A stretch of DNA of 40,601 bases from Propionibacterium sp. (GTDB taxonomy: Bacteria; Actinomycetota; Actinomycetes; Propionibacteriales; Propionibacteriaceae), in NCBI GenBank assembly GCA_022837595.1, contig JALHFX010000024.1, positions 1 to 40,601 of the forward strand, given 5' to 3'. The translations under genes were made by a program, and so were the position numbers. Of this stretch, positions 16,207 through 24,144 are shown in pieces. Within the stretch, counting starts at the first letter, position 1; each line of letters begins with the position of its first letter. The notes under the pieces were generated by a model. The model did not search any database. It saw only the letters and a program-made list of their open reading frames with translations, and was not told where the DNA came from.

Positions 16207-16571
16207 GCCCACGGATCTGGTCACACTTGGGCCGAGACATCCGCTGTTTCTCGAAGGCCCGCGGTCGGGTGACATCCTCGGTTATCGTGGCCGCCCATGT
16301 CGACCCTGACGTGCGGCTTGCCGTTACCATCGTCGATCTGCTCACCCAGGGTCTGGACCCTCGGTATCGGCGCGACCGCCGACACAAGACCTGGGTCGAC
16401 GGAGGTAGCTGACACAGACATGCGAGTGTGGGTAAATTGCATCTACGAGATGCCCTTCTTGCGACGAAAATTGTGGTTCTAGGCAAACCCAATTTGTCTG
16501 CAACACGAGGACATTTCCTATTTCAGACACCGATCAAATCCCCAACTCCAATGGCGGATCGAGGCTGAGAC
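16207..16571. other. intergenic stretch with a degenerate dispersed repeat
   Basis: No intact gene is seen. Bases 16246-16338 resemble, in the opposite orientation, bases 27132-27223, with a 13-base exact block GTCGGGTGACATC and similar possible translations (VTSSVIVAAHVDPDV here). A hairpin GCATCT-ACG-AGATGC lies at 16439-16453. The stretch looks like the remains of a mobile or duplicated element. Confidence 0.45.
16246..16338 (+). repeat. dispersed repeat, copy A
   Basis: The 93 bases are roughly three quarters identical to copy B at 27132-27223 on the opposite strand, with an exact block GTCGGGTGACATC. Read in matching frames, A gives VTSSVIVAAHVDPDV and B gives VTSSVVTAVHVDPDM, suggesting an eroded common coding ancestor. 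Confidence 0.55.
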
Positions 16572-17462
16572 ATGGGAACGGATGGTGAGCCCCCTCCGGT
16601 GGCAGAGAGTCCCTCGCGGGGCCGGGCGCTCGTCGAGACGATACTCATCGTGGCTGCGGCGATGAGCGTGCTTTGGGCTGTTGCCTCGATGCCGAGGTGG
16701 AAGGCTTGGGAAAACTCGGCATTCGGAGGGCAGTGGCTGACTCAGATCCTGGCATTCATGGTTGTACCCCTTGCCCTGGTGTTCGCGCTAGGCGGGCGAC
16801 CTGGTCGCCTCGGCGTAACGTTCGCCGAGCCGCTCTTGGCTCTCGAGGCAGGCATGACGGCACTCGCGGTCGTAGGACCTGCTAACGGCATCGCCTTCCC
16901 ATTGCTCGGTGTGCTGGGTTGGTCCCCGCTCGAATGGCCGGGAGGTCTGGTTCTCGCCGCGGTCTACGCGTTGTGCCTGCCGCTCACAGGGCTCGTGCTT
17001 CGCCGGGTGCGACCCACCACCTCGCACTCGCTGCCATGGTGGCAGATCGGGATCGCGGTCGCCGTGCTCGTGGCCGGCCTCGCAATAGCGGCGTTCACTG
17101 TGAGTTCGAAGCCGCTGATCTCGCGACTACTGCTGGCGCTGCTCGTCGTTGGGCCAGGTGAAGAACTACTGTTCCGCGGCATCGTGCAGTCGCGTCTCGA
17201 CCAGGCTTTCGGTCACCCGTGGCGCTTGTTCGGTGCCAGGCTCGGGTGGGGTTGGGTGCTGGCGTCGCTGCTGTTCGGGCTCGCTCATCTCTGCTCGCCT
17301 TCCGCGCCAGGGCTCGGAGCGTGGGCGCTGTGGACAGCATTCTCCGGCCTGCTGTTCGGCTATGTGCGCGCGAAAAGCGGCAGCTTCTTCGCGTCGGCGA
17401 TCGTGCACGGCGTGCTGCTCGCGATCGCGGCGCTCTTCGGCGGGATACCCTCGCCTAACTGA
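16572..17462 (+). CDS. CPBP family intramembrane glutamic endopeptidase
   Basis: This is a 296-residue membrane protein with about eight hydrophobic helices. The CPBP (Abi/Rce1-like) motifs are all present: GPGEELLFRGIVQSRLDQAF (EExxxR, about 196-215), LLFGLAHLCSP with the first His, and SAIVHGVLLAI with the second. Relatives cleave prenylated or signal proteins in the membrane, and in bacteria many are bacteriocin-immunity or signalling proteases. The ATG follows GAGGCTGAGAC, a modest ribosome binding site. A second, degenerate CPBP-like gene follows. Confidence 0.88.
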   Translation: MGTDGEPPPVAESPSRGRALVETILIVAAAMSVLWAVASMPRWKAWENSAFGGQWLTQILAFMVVPLALVFALGGRPGRLGVTFAEPLLALEAGMTALAVVGPANGIAFPLLGVLGWSPLEWPGGLVLAAVYALCLPLTGLVLRRVRPTTSHSLPWWQIGIAVAVLVAGLAIAAFTVSSKPLISRLLLALLVVGPGEELLFRGIVQSRLDQAFGHPWRLFGARLGWGWVLASLLFGLAHLCSPSAPGLGAWALWTAFSGLLFGYVRAKSGSFFASAIVHGVLLAIAALFGGIPSPN

Positions 17463-17465
17463 TCC

Positions 17466-17551
17466 GTCACCCCTTCGGAGGCAGGGCGGAGGCTCTGTGG
17501 ATGGGCGGGGTGTGGCTGCCGATCGGGTCACCCCTTCGGAGGCAGGGCGGA
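17466..17551. repeat. direct repeat, two 25-base copies
   Basis: GTCACCCCTTCGGAGGCAGG and the next five bases occur exactly twice, at 17466-17490 and 17527-17551, 61 bases apart, just after the CPBP stop. It looks like a local duplication. Confidence 0.8.
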
Positions 17552-17631
17552 CCCACTCGTCCTCGGTGCGGCGTGTGGTCTCCGCCAGCAGCCGCGCGAT
17601 CTTCGGATCATTCACCGGCTTTGCCAGGTAA

Positions 17632-18189
17632 GTGGGCCAGATGCTGGCCCCGTCGCTGGCAGCGCCGGCTACTCGGCCGAGCTGCCTACCCCCTTGCCTG
17701 CTCACCGACGACGCTGCCGCTTCGGTACTAATCGAAACAGCGCTGGCTTTCGTGCTTGCGATCGTCATTGTTACGCTGCATCGCCGCTACAACCGTGCAC
17801 TGTTTGCCCGAGATTGGTCGATCTGGCTCTATGCCATCCCGATGGTCGCGGGGGTCGCCTTGCCGTTCCACTACGGCTTGGAATTCCCTGTCGCGCTCTA
17901 CATCGTGTGGATGACCGTCTCAGTGTTTTGGCAGGACTACCTCACCTTCGGACTGCTGCAGAAATACTTGGCCGAGCGGCTCTCGGCTTGGGCGGTACTG
18001 GTAGTCAGTGCCGTGGTCTTCTGGGCAGGGCACGCAGTATTCCTACCGGATACGTTCGGGCCGGTCCACGTTGTGCCGAGTCTCGCGATCCTTGCACTCG
18101 GGTTCGTCCTGGCCTTGCTCCGCATCCGTCTGGGCACGCTGCATCTGATCCTCGCGCTGCACCTGGGGTTCTACTTCATTTTCTCGTAG
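17632..18189 (+). CDS. CPBP-like membrane protein without the glutamate motif
   Basis: This is a protein of up to 185 residues with about five hydrophobic helices. The C-terminal half follows the CPBP layout: a helix pair beginning FWQDYLTFGLLQKYLAERLS where EExxxR should be, then VVFWAGHAVFLPDTF with the first His, and ALHLGFYFIFS with the second. Gln-Asp replaces the catalytic Glu-Glu and the Arg is missing, so peptidase activity is unlikely. The first 30 residues are not hydrophobic or conserved in appearance, so the true start may be further downstream, or the gene may be 5' eroded. Confidence 0.6.
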   Translation: MGQMLAPSLAAPATRPSCLPPCLLTDDAAASVLIETALAFVLAIVIVTLHRRYNRALFARDWSIWLYAIPMVAGVALPFHYGLEFPVALYIVWMTVSVFWQDYLTFGLLQKYLAERLSAWAVLVVSAVVFWAGHAVFLPDTFGPVHVVPSLAILALGFVLALLRIRLGTLHLILALHLGFYFIFS

Positions 18190-18294
18190 ACGCAATCACC
18201 AGCGCGTCGTCCGCCCGCTACGGCCCTCTGGTGTCAAACCGAACAGGTGGCCTGATCCGCTCCCGATAAGCGTTTGAACCCGCGCGTGAGCTGG

Positions 18295-18795
18295 TCAGTC
18301 GATGAGCACTTTGAGGGCGATGATGAGGCCGCCGAACCCGGCGGTACGCAGTACTCCGCAGAGCCGCGGCCATGGGTTGCGGATGCGCGCGGCGGTCACG
18401 GCCCAACCGAGAAGCCCGAGCAGCAGCACATCGATAAGCAGCGCCGGTCAGACCGCGTCGGAGGGCGCGAGCACCCCGATCACGCCCAGCAGCAGCACAA
18501 CAACCGGGCCGGAACCGATCACCAGCATGCCGAGCGACTCTGACAGGCCGCTGCGCAGAGCGTGCAGGGACAGGAGTTCGCTATGGCTCGTGTCAGCCAG
18601 CGTTGCCGCGTAGGCGAGGGCGGCGAAAAACACGAGCAGAGTGCCCACGATCGCGAGCAGAGCTTCCCATGAGCTGCCGGTGAGGTTGCGGCTGACGACG
18701 ATTACGCCTGATACGACGATCAGTCCGTAAATGCCACCGGCGGAGGAAACGAGGTCAACGAAACGTGAGGTGGTCGGTTTTGGGGTGGAAATCAT
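18295..18795 (-). pseudogene. small integral membrane protein with an in-frame stop
   Basis: The gene starts at the ATG at 18795 (MISTPKPTTSRFVDLVSSAG) with AGAGGTG upstream. It encodes helices at about 14-30, 42-62 and 85-105. After LLLGVIGVLAPSDAV a TGA at 18448-18450 ends the frame at 115 residues. The same frame then continues PALLIDVLLLGLLGWAVTAA and ILKVLID-like hydrophobic sequence to a TGA at 18295. A single G-to-A change turning TGG (Trp) into TGA explains this. The truncated product of 115 residues might still be made. Function unknown. Confidence 0.65.
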
Positions 18796-18950
18796 AACGA
18801 TGCACCTCTGTTTCTGCGCCTCATGGCCCGTGAAGCAGCTTATCGGTTCACGGGATCTGACATGCCAGGGAGCAGTTGAGTGGCTGTCAGATGGACGCCG
18901 TCTTCGACGCTCGTGTCTCGACATCGATCAGTGAAGAGTCGAGAAACTCA

Positions 18951-19121
18951 ATGATCGCAGCCACAGACGCGCCCACGCCACGCGAAGGTAGGTATGCGCC
19001 TGGCGTTGATGATCGTCTGCTACCAAGTGTCGCGGGTGTCGTTCGAGCCGCGCAGGGAATATCCTTCAGGGAGATCGGCGCGCTCACTTTGATTCGTGCG
19101 ATCACCGATAAGAAGGGCTGA
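18951..19121 (+). CDS. possible small protein upstream of the DUF6325 gene
   Basis: A 56-residue frame, beginning MIAATDAPTPREGRYAPGVD and ending GALTLIRAITDKKG, stops 4 bases before the next gene. The upstream ribosome binding site is poor and no family is recognised. It could be real, the end of an eroded gene, or a chance frame in the promoter region. Confidence 0.3.
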   Translation: MIAATDAPTPREGRYAPGVDDRLLPSVAGVVRAAQGISFREIGALTLIRAITDKKG

Positions 19122-19125
19122 AACC

Positions 19126-19557
19126 ATGGCAACCGAACAATTCGCGGGTCCCGTCGATTACCTCGTGTTCGCGTTCGACGAGCATGCCGACCTCGGCCCC
19201 GGCCTGAGGGCCCTCCTCGACCGCGTCCAACAGGGGATCGTCGAGATCCTTGATGTTGAACTCATTTCCCGCGACGAGAACGGATCGCCGATCAAGCGCG
19301 AGCTCGCAGACCTCGACGGGGTAACTGACATCGATCTCGCGGTATTCGATGGTGTGGAGAGCGGCATCCTTGATGCTGAAGATCTTGCAGGCATCGTCGC
19401 CGAGCTTGATGCCGGGCAGATCGCGCTGGCCGTGATCTACGAAGACCGCTCGTTCGCCGTGGCCGCAGAGGCCTGGTCGGCAGCGGGCGGCATCGAGCTT
19501 TTCGCTGGCGGAATCGATGTCGAGGAACTGGACCGCGCACTTACCGAAGGGAACTAA
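19126..19557 (+). CDS. DUF6325 family protein
   Basis: This is an acidic 143-residue cytoplasmic protein. It opens GPVDYLVFAFDEHADLGPGL, has a central stretch IVEILDVELISRDENGSPIK and ends with an acidic helix (GGIDVEELDRALTEG). This is the pattern of DUF6325/DUF1269-like proteins found in actinomycetes next to SHOCT proteins; the biochemical role is unknown. The ATG at 19126 has AAGAAGGG before it. The SHOCT gene starts 3 bases after its stop, so the two are one operon. Confidence 0.8.
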   Translation: MATEQFAGPVDYLVFAFDEHADLGPGLRALLDRVQQGIVEILDVELISRDENGSPIKRELADLDGVTDIDLAVFDGVESGILDAEDLAGIVAELDAGQIALAVIYEDRSFAVAAEAWSAAGGIELFAGGIDVEELDRALTEGN

Positions 19558-19559
19558 TC

Positions 19560-19844
19560 ATGAGTCTTCTGCGCACTGCGGCACGCGCATCGGTCGCCAC
19601 CCGCGTGATCGGGAATACGCATCGCCGCCAGCAACAGCGATGGGCGGCTCAGGACGCAGCGGCTGCGTCCGCGGCAACTGCCGCACCCGTGACGCCAGCG
19701 ACGAGCCCAGCGGCGCCGTCAACCCCCGCGGTCGGCGGGCCATCGGTGCTTGACCAGCTCACCCAGCTCGGTCAGCTCCGTGATGCGGGCGTGTTGACCG
19801 AGGCTGAGTTCGAGGCCCAGAAGCAGCGCATTCTCGCCTCATAG
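19560..19844 (+). CDS. SHOCT domain protein
   Basis: This is a 94-residue protein. The N-terminus is basic (LLRTAARASVATRVIG), the middle is a low-complexity Ala/Pro/Thr linker, and the C-terminus is a SHOCT helix pair (LDQLTQLGQLRDAGVLTEAE then FEAQKQRILAS). SHOCT domains mediate oligomerisation or attach to partners. It is co-transcribed with the DUF6325 gene, a common pairing in actinomycetes, so the two products probably work together. Confidence 0.85.
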   Translation: MSLLRTAARASVATRVIGNTHRRQQQRWAAQDAAAASAATAAPVTPATSPAAPSTPAVGGPSVLDQLTQLGQLRDAGVLTEAEFEAQKQRILAS

Positions 19845-19878
19845 ATCGGCCGTTGACTCGGGACTGCTGTTTGAGCGG

Positions 19879-21885
19879 TCAGGAGTGCTGGCCGAGGAAG
19901 CGTTCCATCGCTCCGGGTCGTGTTCCCATGACCGCGAAGCGGCCGGGTGCCGCGACGATGGCGAGGTTTTGGGCGGCGAGCGGTTTCGCAAGCCTGACCC
20001 TGCGGTGCACAGGCATCTGGGCCAGCAGATACGACGGTGCGACGATCAGGTCATTCGGACCCATCAGCGAGAGCAGCACATCGCCCGGACGGTCGGCCTG
20101 GACCAGTTCATAGGAGTCGTGGGAATCGAAGTGCTCCTGAACGCTCTCTTCGTCATCGGCGATCACCAGCAGCGGCAATGGCGCCCGGCCCCCGCCGGTC
20201 AGTCGTTTGGCGACATCCATGGTGAGGTGGACGTCCTCGGTCTGCCACGGGCTGTAGCCGGTCCCCGGGACGACGATGACCCGGTCCCACGGCACCGTTA
20301 GATGAGCCGCGACAGTAGGCACCGTTGAAGCCGCGCCGACAGCGTCGAGTTCGCTGCCGAAGAACTCATCCAAGCCGACCTTCGGGCCGTGCCACGCCAG
20401 CACCAGGAGTGTGGCGTCGGTCTCCTCGGCCAGGTCGATGATGCCATCGGCATATGACCTGCTGAGACGCAGCACTCCAGTGGTGTCGTAACCGGATGCT
20501 TCGGAGACTTCCTCAGCCTCGGTCAGCCGCTGACGAGCGGCTGCCTTGTCTTCATGATGGGCGACGGCGAACGGAACCTCAACGCCGTTGTCGCTGTGGG
20601 CGATTCGTCCCGCGAGATCGATCATCGGCTTCAAGACACTGGCTCGGTTGCCGACATCCACCAGCACGCGCCCGCCAATCGCGATGGCCGTTGGGGGATC
20701 GGACGGCATCTGCCGAATGAAGTATTGGGTGCCGAAACTGGTGAGCAGAGCCGCCAGCACAATGGTCAGGATCGAGGCGTTCACCACGCGTTGGTCGAAC
20801 AAACCCAGCTCCAGGCCGATCTGTCCCACCGCCAGGGTGGACGCCGCCTGCCCGATGCTGAGCGATGCGATCAGGCCACGTTCGGCGGCTGAGTAACGGA
20901 AGAACATCGTCGCTGCGAGTACAGCCAAGCCTTTGCCGATGATGACCAGCCCCAAGAAGACCAATCCCATCAAGATGGTTCGCAAGTCGAGCAATGCCAC
21001 CGGATTGATCCGTAGCCCGATCGAGACCAAGAAGGCTGGAATGAAAACGCTCGAGCCGACGAAATCGATCCGGCCCATGAGTTCACTGTTGTTGGGCACC
21101 AACCTATTCAGGCCGATACCGGCCAGGAACGCACCGATGATGCCCGCCACGCCTCCGACTACCGCCAGAGTCGCGGAGGCGGCCATCGCGGTCAGTACGA
21201 AGAGCACTCGCTGGAGGCGGGAGTGGCCCACCTTGACGAAGAACCAGCGTCCGATACGGGGTAGCAGCCACAGGGTGAAGCCGACCAGCAGCGGGATGCT
21301 GAGGTACAACGGCAGAGTCGGGACCGTACCCAAGTCCCCATGGTCAGGCTCGAGGGTGTCCACGACGGTGTAGGTGGTCGCGACAGCCAGGACCAGCAGA
21401 GCCAACATGTCGGCCACGACGCCGCCAGACATCGCGTCACGTACCGCACGCGTCTGATCCAACCCCGCTGCCTTCACGTCCGGATAAGCAACCAAGGTAT
21501 TCGAAGCCCACATCGATCCCAATAATGCGGCGCCGAGGATCCCGGCCTCGAGCCACGTCAAACCCACGGCCATACTCAACACGAAGGGGAAGACGAAGGA
21601 GAGCACGCCAAATCCCAGCGCGCTGGCTCGTCCCGCGTTGAACGCGTTGAGATTGAATCCCAGACCAGCAAGGAACATCAGATACAGGATGCCGATGTCG
21701 CCCAGATCGAAGACGAGGTCGGTGCGCCCCAGCCAGCCCAGCCCGAACGGGCCGAATAACATTCCCAAGAAGATAAGTGCTAATAACCCTGGCACCCTGA
21801 AACGCTCACCAAGAATTGGGCCGACCAAGATAGCGGCGAAAAGAACCACGATGGTCATTTCCACCGTCGCGGAGAGCGCATTCAT
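19879..21885 (-). CDS. CPA2-type cation/proton antiporter with C-terminal USP-like domain
   Basis: This is a 668-residue membrane protein. Residues 1-385 hold about 12 hydrophobic helices of a Na+/H+ or K+/H+ exchanger (RVPGLLALIFLGMLFGPFG, LYLMFLAGLGFNLNAFNAGR, VGGVAGIIGAFLAGIGLNR). Residues 400-668 are soluble and resemble tandem universal-stress domains (ATLLVLAWHGPKVGLDEFF, DRVIVVPGTGYSPW). Such fusions exchange monovalent cations for protons, with nucleotide sensing by the tail. The gene converges on the SHOCT gene. The ATG at 21885 has only a weak ribosome binding site. Confidence 0.85.
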   Translation of the reverse strand: MNALSATVEMTIVVLFAAILVGPILGERFRVPGLLALIFLGMLFGPFGLGWLGRTDLVFDLGDIGILYLMFLAGLGFNLNAFNAGRASALGFGVLSFVFPFVLSMAVGLTWLEAGILGAALLGSMWASNTLVAYPDVKAAGLDQTRAVRDAMSGGVVADMLALLVLAVATTYTVVDTLEPDHGDLGTVPTLPLYLSIPLLVGFTLWLLPRIGRWFFVKVGHSRLQRVLFVLTAMAASATLAVVGGVAGIIGAFLAGIGLNRLVPNNSELMGRIDFVGSSVFIPAFLVSIGLRINPVALLDLRTILMGLVFLGLVIIGKGLAVLAATMFFRYSAAERGLIASLSIGQAASTLAVGQIGLELGLFDQRVVNASILTIVLAALLTSFGTQYFIRQMPSDPPTAIAIGGRVLVDVGNRASVLKPMIDLAGRIAHSDNGVEVPFAVAHHEDKAAARQRLTEAEEVSEASGYDTTGVLRLSRSYADGIIDLAEETDATLLVLAWHGPKVGLDEFFGSELDAVGAASTVPTVAAHLTVPWDRVIVVPGTGYSPWQTEDVHLTMDVAKRLTGGGRAPLPLLVIADDEESVQEHFDSHDSYELVQADRPGDVLLSLMGPNDLIVAPSYLLAQMPVHRRVRLAKPLAAQNLAIVAAPGRFAVMGTRPGAMERFLGQHS

Positions 21886-22285
21886 GAATGAACTTTACTG
21901 GTCTGGATAGGGTCAAGTTCGGTCAAACGACCAACGTGAGCACACCGATGTCGACTACGGTGGGTGAGGTTGATCCGGGTCACGATCGTGATCCGAGGCT
22001 CTTGCCTTCCTCAGTTGGCGCTTGCGGCGGCCGGGAGCGCTCGTCCGGGTATTGCACGAAGTATCTCAAGGGATCATGGGAACGGCGGAGTCGAGTGGAA
22101 CGACATGTGCAACGCGTAGACACGAAGGCGCGATATGGTCAAATATCGGCAAGATTTGAACGCGTTGGAGGTGTTTTCGACTCGGGCGAGATCACCGATA
22201 TTGGGTGCGTGAATAAGGTTGAGAGACGGCTGCCCACACGCTGAACAGTCTTCGTTCGAACTGCGATCAAGAGGAGACGTCTCTC
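21886..22285. other. intergenic region, promoters only
   Basis: No gene is supported. A 12-base perfect palindrome TCACGATCGTGA lies at 21980-21991 between the divergent antiporter and AhpD-like genes. GAGACGTCTC (22274-22283) overlaps the ribosome binding site of the latter. Either may be an operator; no regulator can be named. Confidence 0.4.
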
Positions 22286-22750
22286 ATGTCTACGGTGCCT
22301 CGTATGTCTATCAACGATGTCGATCCGAATGCCTACCGGGCGGTGTTGGGGTTGCAGAAGTACGTCAACAAGAGCGGGCTCGACAAGGGGCTCATCGCGC
22401 TGGTCGACATTCGCGCATCTCAACTCAACCGGTGCGCCTGGTGTCTTGACATGCACGTTGCCGAGGCGCGAGAGGCGGGAATCCCGCAGCGACAGATCGA
22501 TCTCATCGCCGCGTGGGAGGAAGCCGGCGAGCTGTTCACCGCACGGCAGCAGGCGGTGCTCGCATTTACCGAGCAGGTCACACTCATCAGCGAGGGCGGG
22601 GTGAGCGACGATGTCTGGGCGCGGGTGAGAGCCGTCTTCAGCGAGGAGGAGACCGTTCAACTGCTCATGACGATCGCCACGATCAACGTCTGGAACCGGA
22701 TGAACGTCACGGTGCACAACACCCCGCCGCTCACGACCACAACGGACTGA
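22286..22750 (+). CDS. carboxymuconolactone decarboxylase family (AhpD-like) protein
   Basis: This is a 154-residue all-helical protein. The redox motif is CAWCLDMHVAEAREAG (CxxC and the following His, about residues 51-66), the AhpD signature for alkylhydroperoxidase activity. The rest (AFTEQVTLISEGGVSDDVW, LLMTIATINVWNRMNV) fits the family. These proteins reduce peroxides or act as disulfide carriers in oxidative stress. The ATG at 22286 has GAGGAG 9 bases before it. A nearby hemerythrin and cupin fit a stress locus. Confidence 0.88.
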   Translation: MSTVPRMSINDVDPNAYRAVLGLQKYVNKSGLDKGLIALVDIRASQLNRCAWCLDMHVAEAREAGIPQRQIDLIAAWEEAGELFTARQQAVLAFTEQVTLISEGGVSDDVWARVRAVFSEEETVQLLMTIATINVWNRMNVTVHNTPPLTTTTD

Positions 22751-22788
22751 CACGACTGAGCCATCGGTCCATTCGATTCCGCAACGCT

Positions 22789-22875
22789 CGTCTTGGACGC
22801 GCGCGGACGGAACCCGGACGGTGTGGTGACGATCGCCGCGAACGTGCGCCCGTCTTGCACGCGCGCGGACGGAAC
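22789..22875. repeat. direct repeat, two 25-base copies with one mismatch
   Basis: CGTCTTGGACGCGCGCGGAC plus five bases (22789-22813) recurs at 22851-22875 with one change, 62 bases apart. It lies between the convergent AhpD-like and hemerythrin genes. The size and spacing are very like the repeat at 17466-17551, although the sequences differ. Confidence 0.75.
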
Positions 22876-22963
22876 TCGGATATCGACTCGGGCTCGCTCT
22901 CAGAGCGCTCGATGTTGTTGCGCAGCGAAGAGGGGGAGCGGAATGTCGAGCTCTGAGCTGGTC

Positions 22964-23437
22964 TCAGCGCGTAGCCTGCGCGCAGCGCCAGCCGTGGGGT
23001 GTCGTCCCCTCTGCGAGGAATGTGTGGAGCCGCGCGGTCGCCTCGTCCGAGAGTTGGGCGTCGGCCTGCGGGTAGATGATCGGCTCCTCTTTCGAATTGT
23101 GGGCGTCGAGGCGGGCGAGCAGGCCCGTGCAGGCGTCTTGAAGTGTCTGCGGCTCGGCGTCGGAGTCGAGCAGTTCATCGAGCTCGGCCATGGCGTCCCA
23201 GAGCTCACCGTGCTCGCGGAGCATCACGAACACCGGCATGGTCATTCCGGCTGCCTGGAGCGGAGGGAAAATGAACTCTTCCTCGAGGTAGATGTGGCGT
23301 CGCAGGCCGGTCATCGCGCGCAGCAGCGGAGCCGGGTCGGCTGAATCCGCGGCCAGCAGTGTCGCGTACGTTTCGATTCCGCCATCGATCTCCCGGTGCT
23401 CGCGCTCAAGTGCTGCCGACAGGGTGCTTTCGGTCAT
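22964..23437 (-). CDS. hemerythrin domain-containing protein
   Basis: This is a 157-residue four-helix protein with the hemerythrin metal ligands: EREHREIDGG, RRHIYLEEEFIFPPLQ, LREHGELWDAM and LDAHNSKEEPIIYPQAD. These bind a di-iron centre for oxygen or NO sensing, or for repair of iron clusters. The ATG has AGGAG 6 bases before it. The C-terminal 20 residues after FLAEGT are not conserved in character. Confidence 0.9.
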   Translation of the reverse strand: MTESTLSAALEREHREIDGGIETYATLLAADSADPAPLLRAMTGLRRHIYLEEEFIFPPLQAAGMTMPVFVMLREHGELWDAMAELDELLDSDAEPQTLQDACTGLLARLDAHNSKEEPIIYPQADAQLSDEATARLHTFLAEGTTPHGWRCAQATR

Positions 23438-23577
23438 GATCTTCTCCTTGTTTCTGTTGGCCTCGCCCGTGAGTTCGAGGAATGAGTAGTTCTGAGACTT
23501 GCGCCGAGCCCGTTCAACTGACTTGCGTGTCGATTGAACGCCCTAGCCGATGGGGTAGTACGTTGCGAAGCCGTGTC

Positions 23578-23937
23578 TTAGGAGACCAGCTCGTCGCGTT
23601 CTCTCACGACGGTGAGAAACATGGCCGAGTCGGTGGATGCGAGAAGGTGGTGGCGATGGTGCGGAATCGCGATGTAGTCATCGGGGCCGAGATCCCAGGT
23701 GTCATCCCCGGCGGTGAGCTGCACCGAACCGCGGAGCACATGGAGCAGCGCCTGCCCCGGATTCTCATGTTCGGAAAGCTTCTCGCCTGCGCGGAGCACC
23801 AGGAGTACCTGCGACAGCGAGCCGCCCGGCACCGCACGGAAGACGTGCGTTGCCCGTCCACTGTGTGAGGCCGTAGCGACGGGGAGCAAGTCGTCGATCA
23901 GCTCGCCAAGATGCACAATGCTCGTTGTCTCGTCCAT
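23578..23937 (-). CDS. cupin domain protein
   Basis: This is a 119-residue single-domain cupin. The double-stranded beta-helix motifs are seen as LRAGEKLSEHENPGQALLHV and VLRGSVQLTAG, then GPDDYIAIPHHRHHLLAS. The metal ligands (His and Glu in the first motif, His in the second) are partly conserved. Small cupins of this kind bind metals or metabolites; the substrate is unknown. I start it at the ATG at 23937 (MDETTSIVHL); an upstream in-frame ATG would add 23 basic residues. Confidence 0.82.
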   Translation of the reverse strand: MDETTSIVHLGELIDDLLPVATASHSGRATHVFRAVPGGSLSQVLLVLRAGEKLSEHENPGQALLHVLRGSVQLTAGDDTWDLGPDDYIAIPHHRHHLLASTDSAMFLTVVRERDELVS

Positions 23938-24144
23938 GTCGGTCTTTCGTTTGAAATGCCCGCATTGTCCACGGTGTGAACTCGGGATTCTCGTTAGTTT
24001 ATCCAAGAATTCTTTGTAAGAAACCGATCTGTTGGGACGCGTTATTAGTGCGGGTGTGGCGGTAACCAGCGAGAACCGTCAGCTGGGCTGCCGTCGTCGA
24101 CGAGTGATCGCGTCCGTGGGTTGGGACAAGGTGGAAGAGATAGC

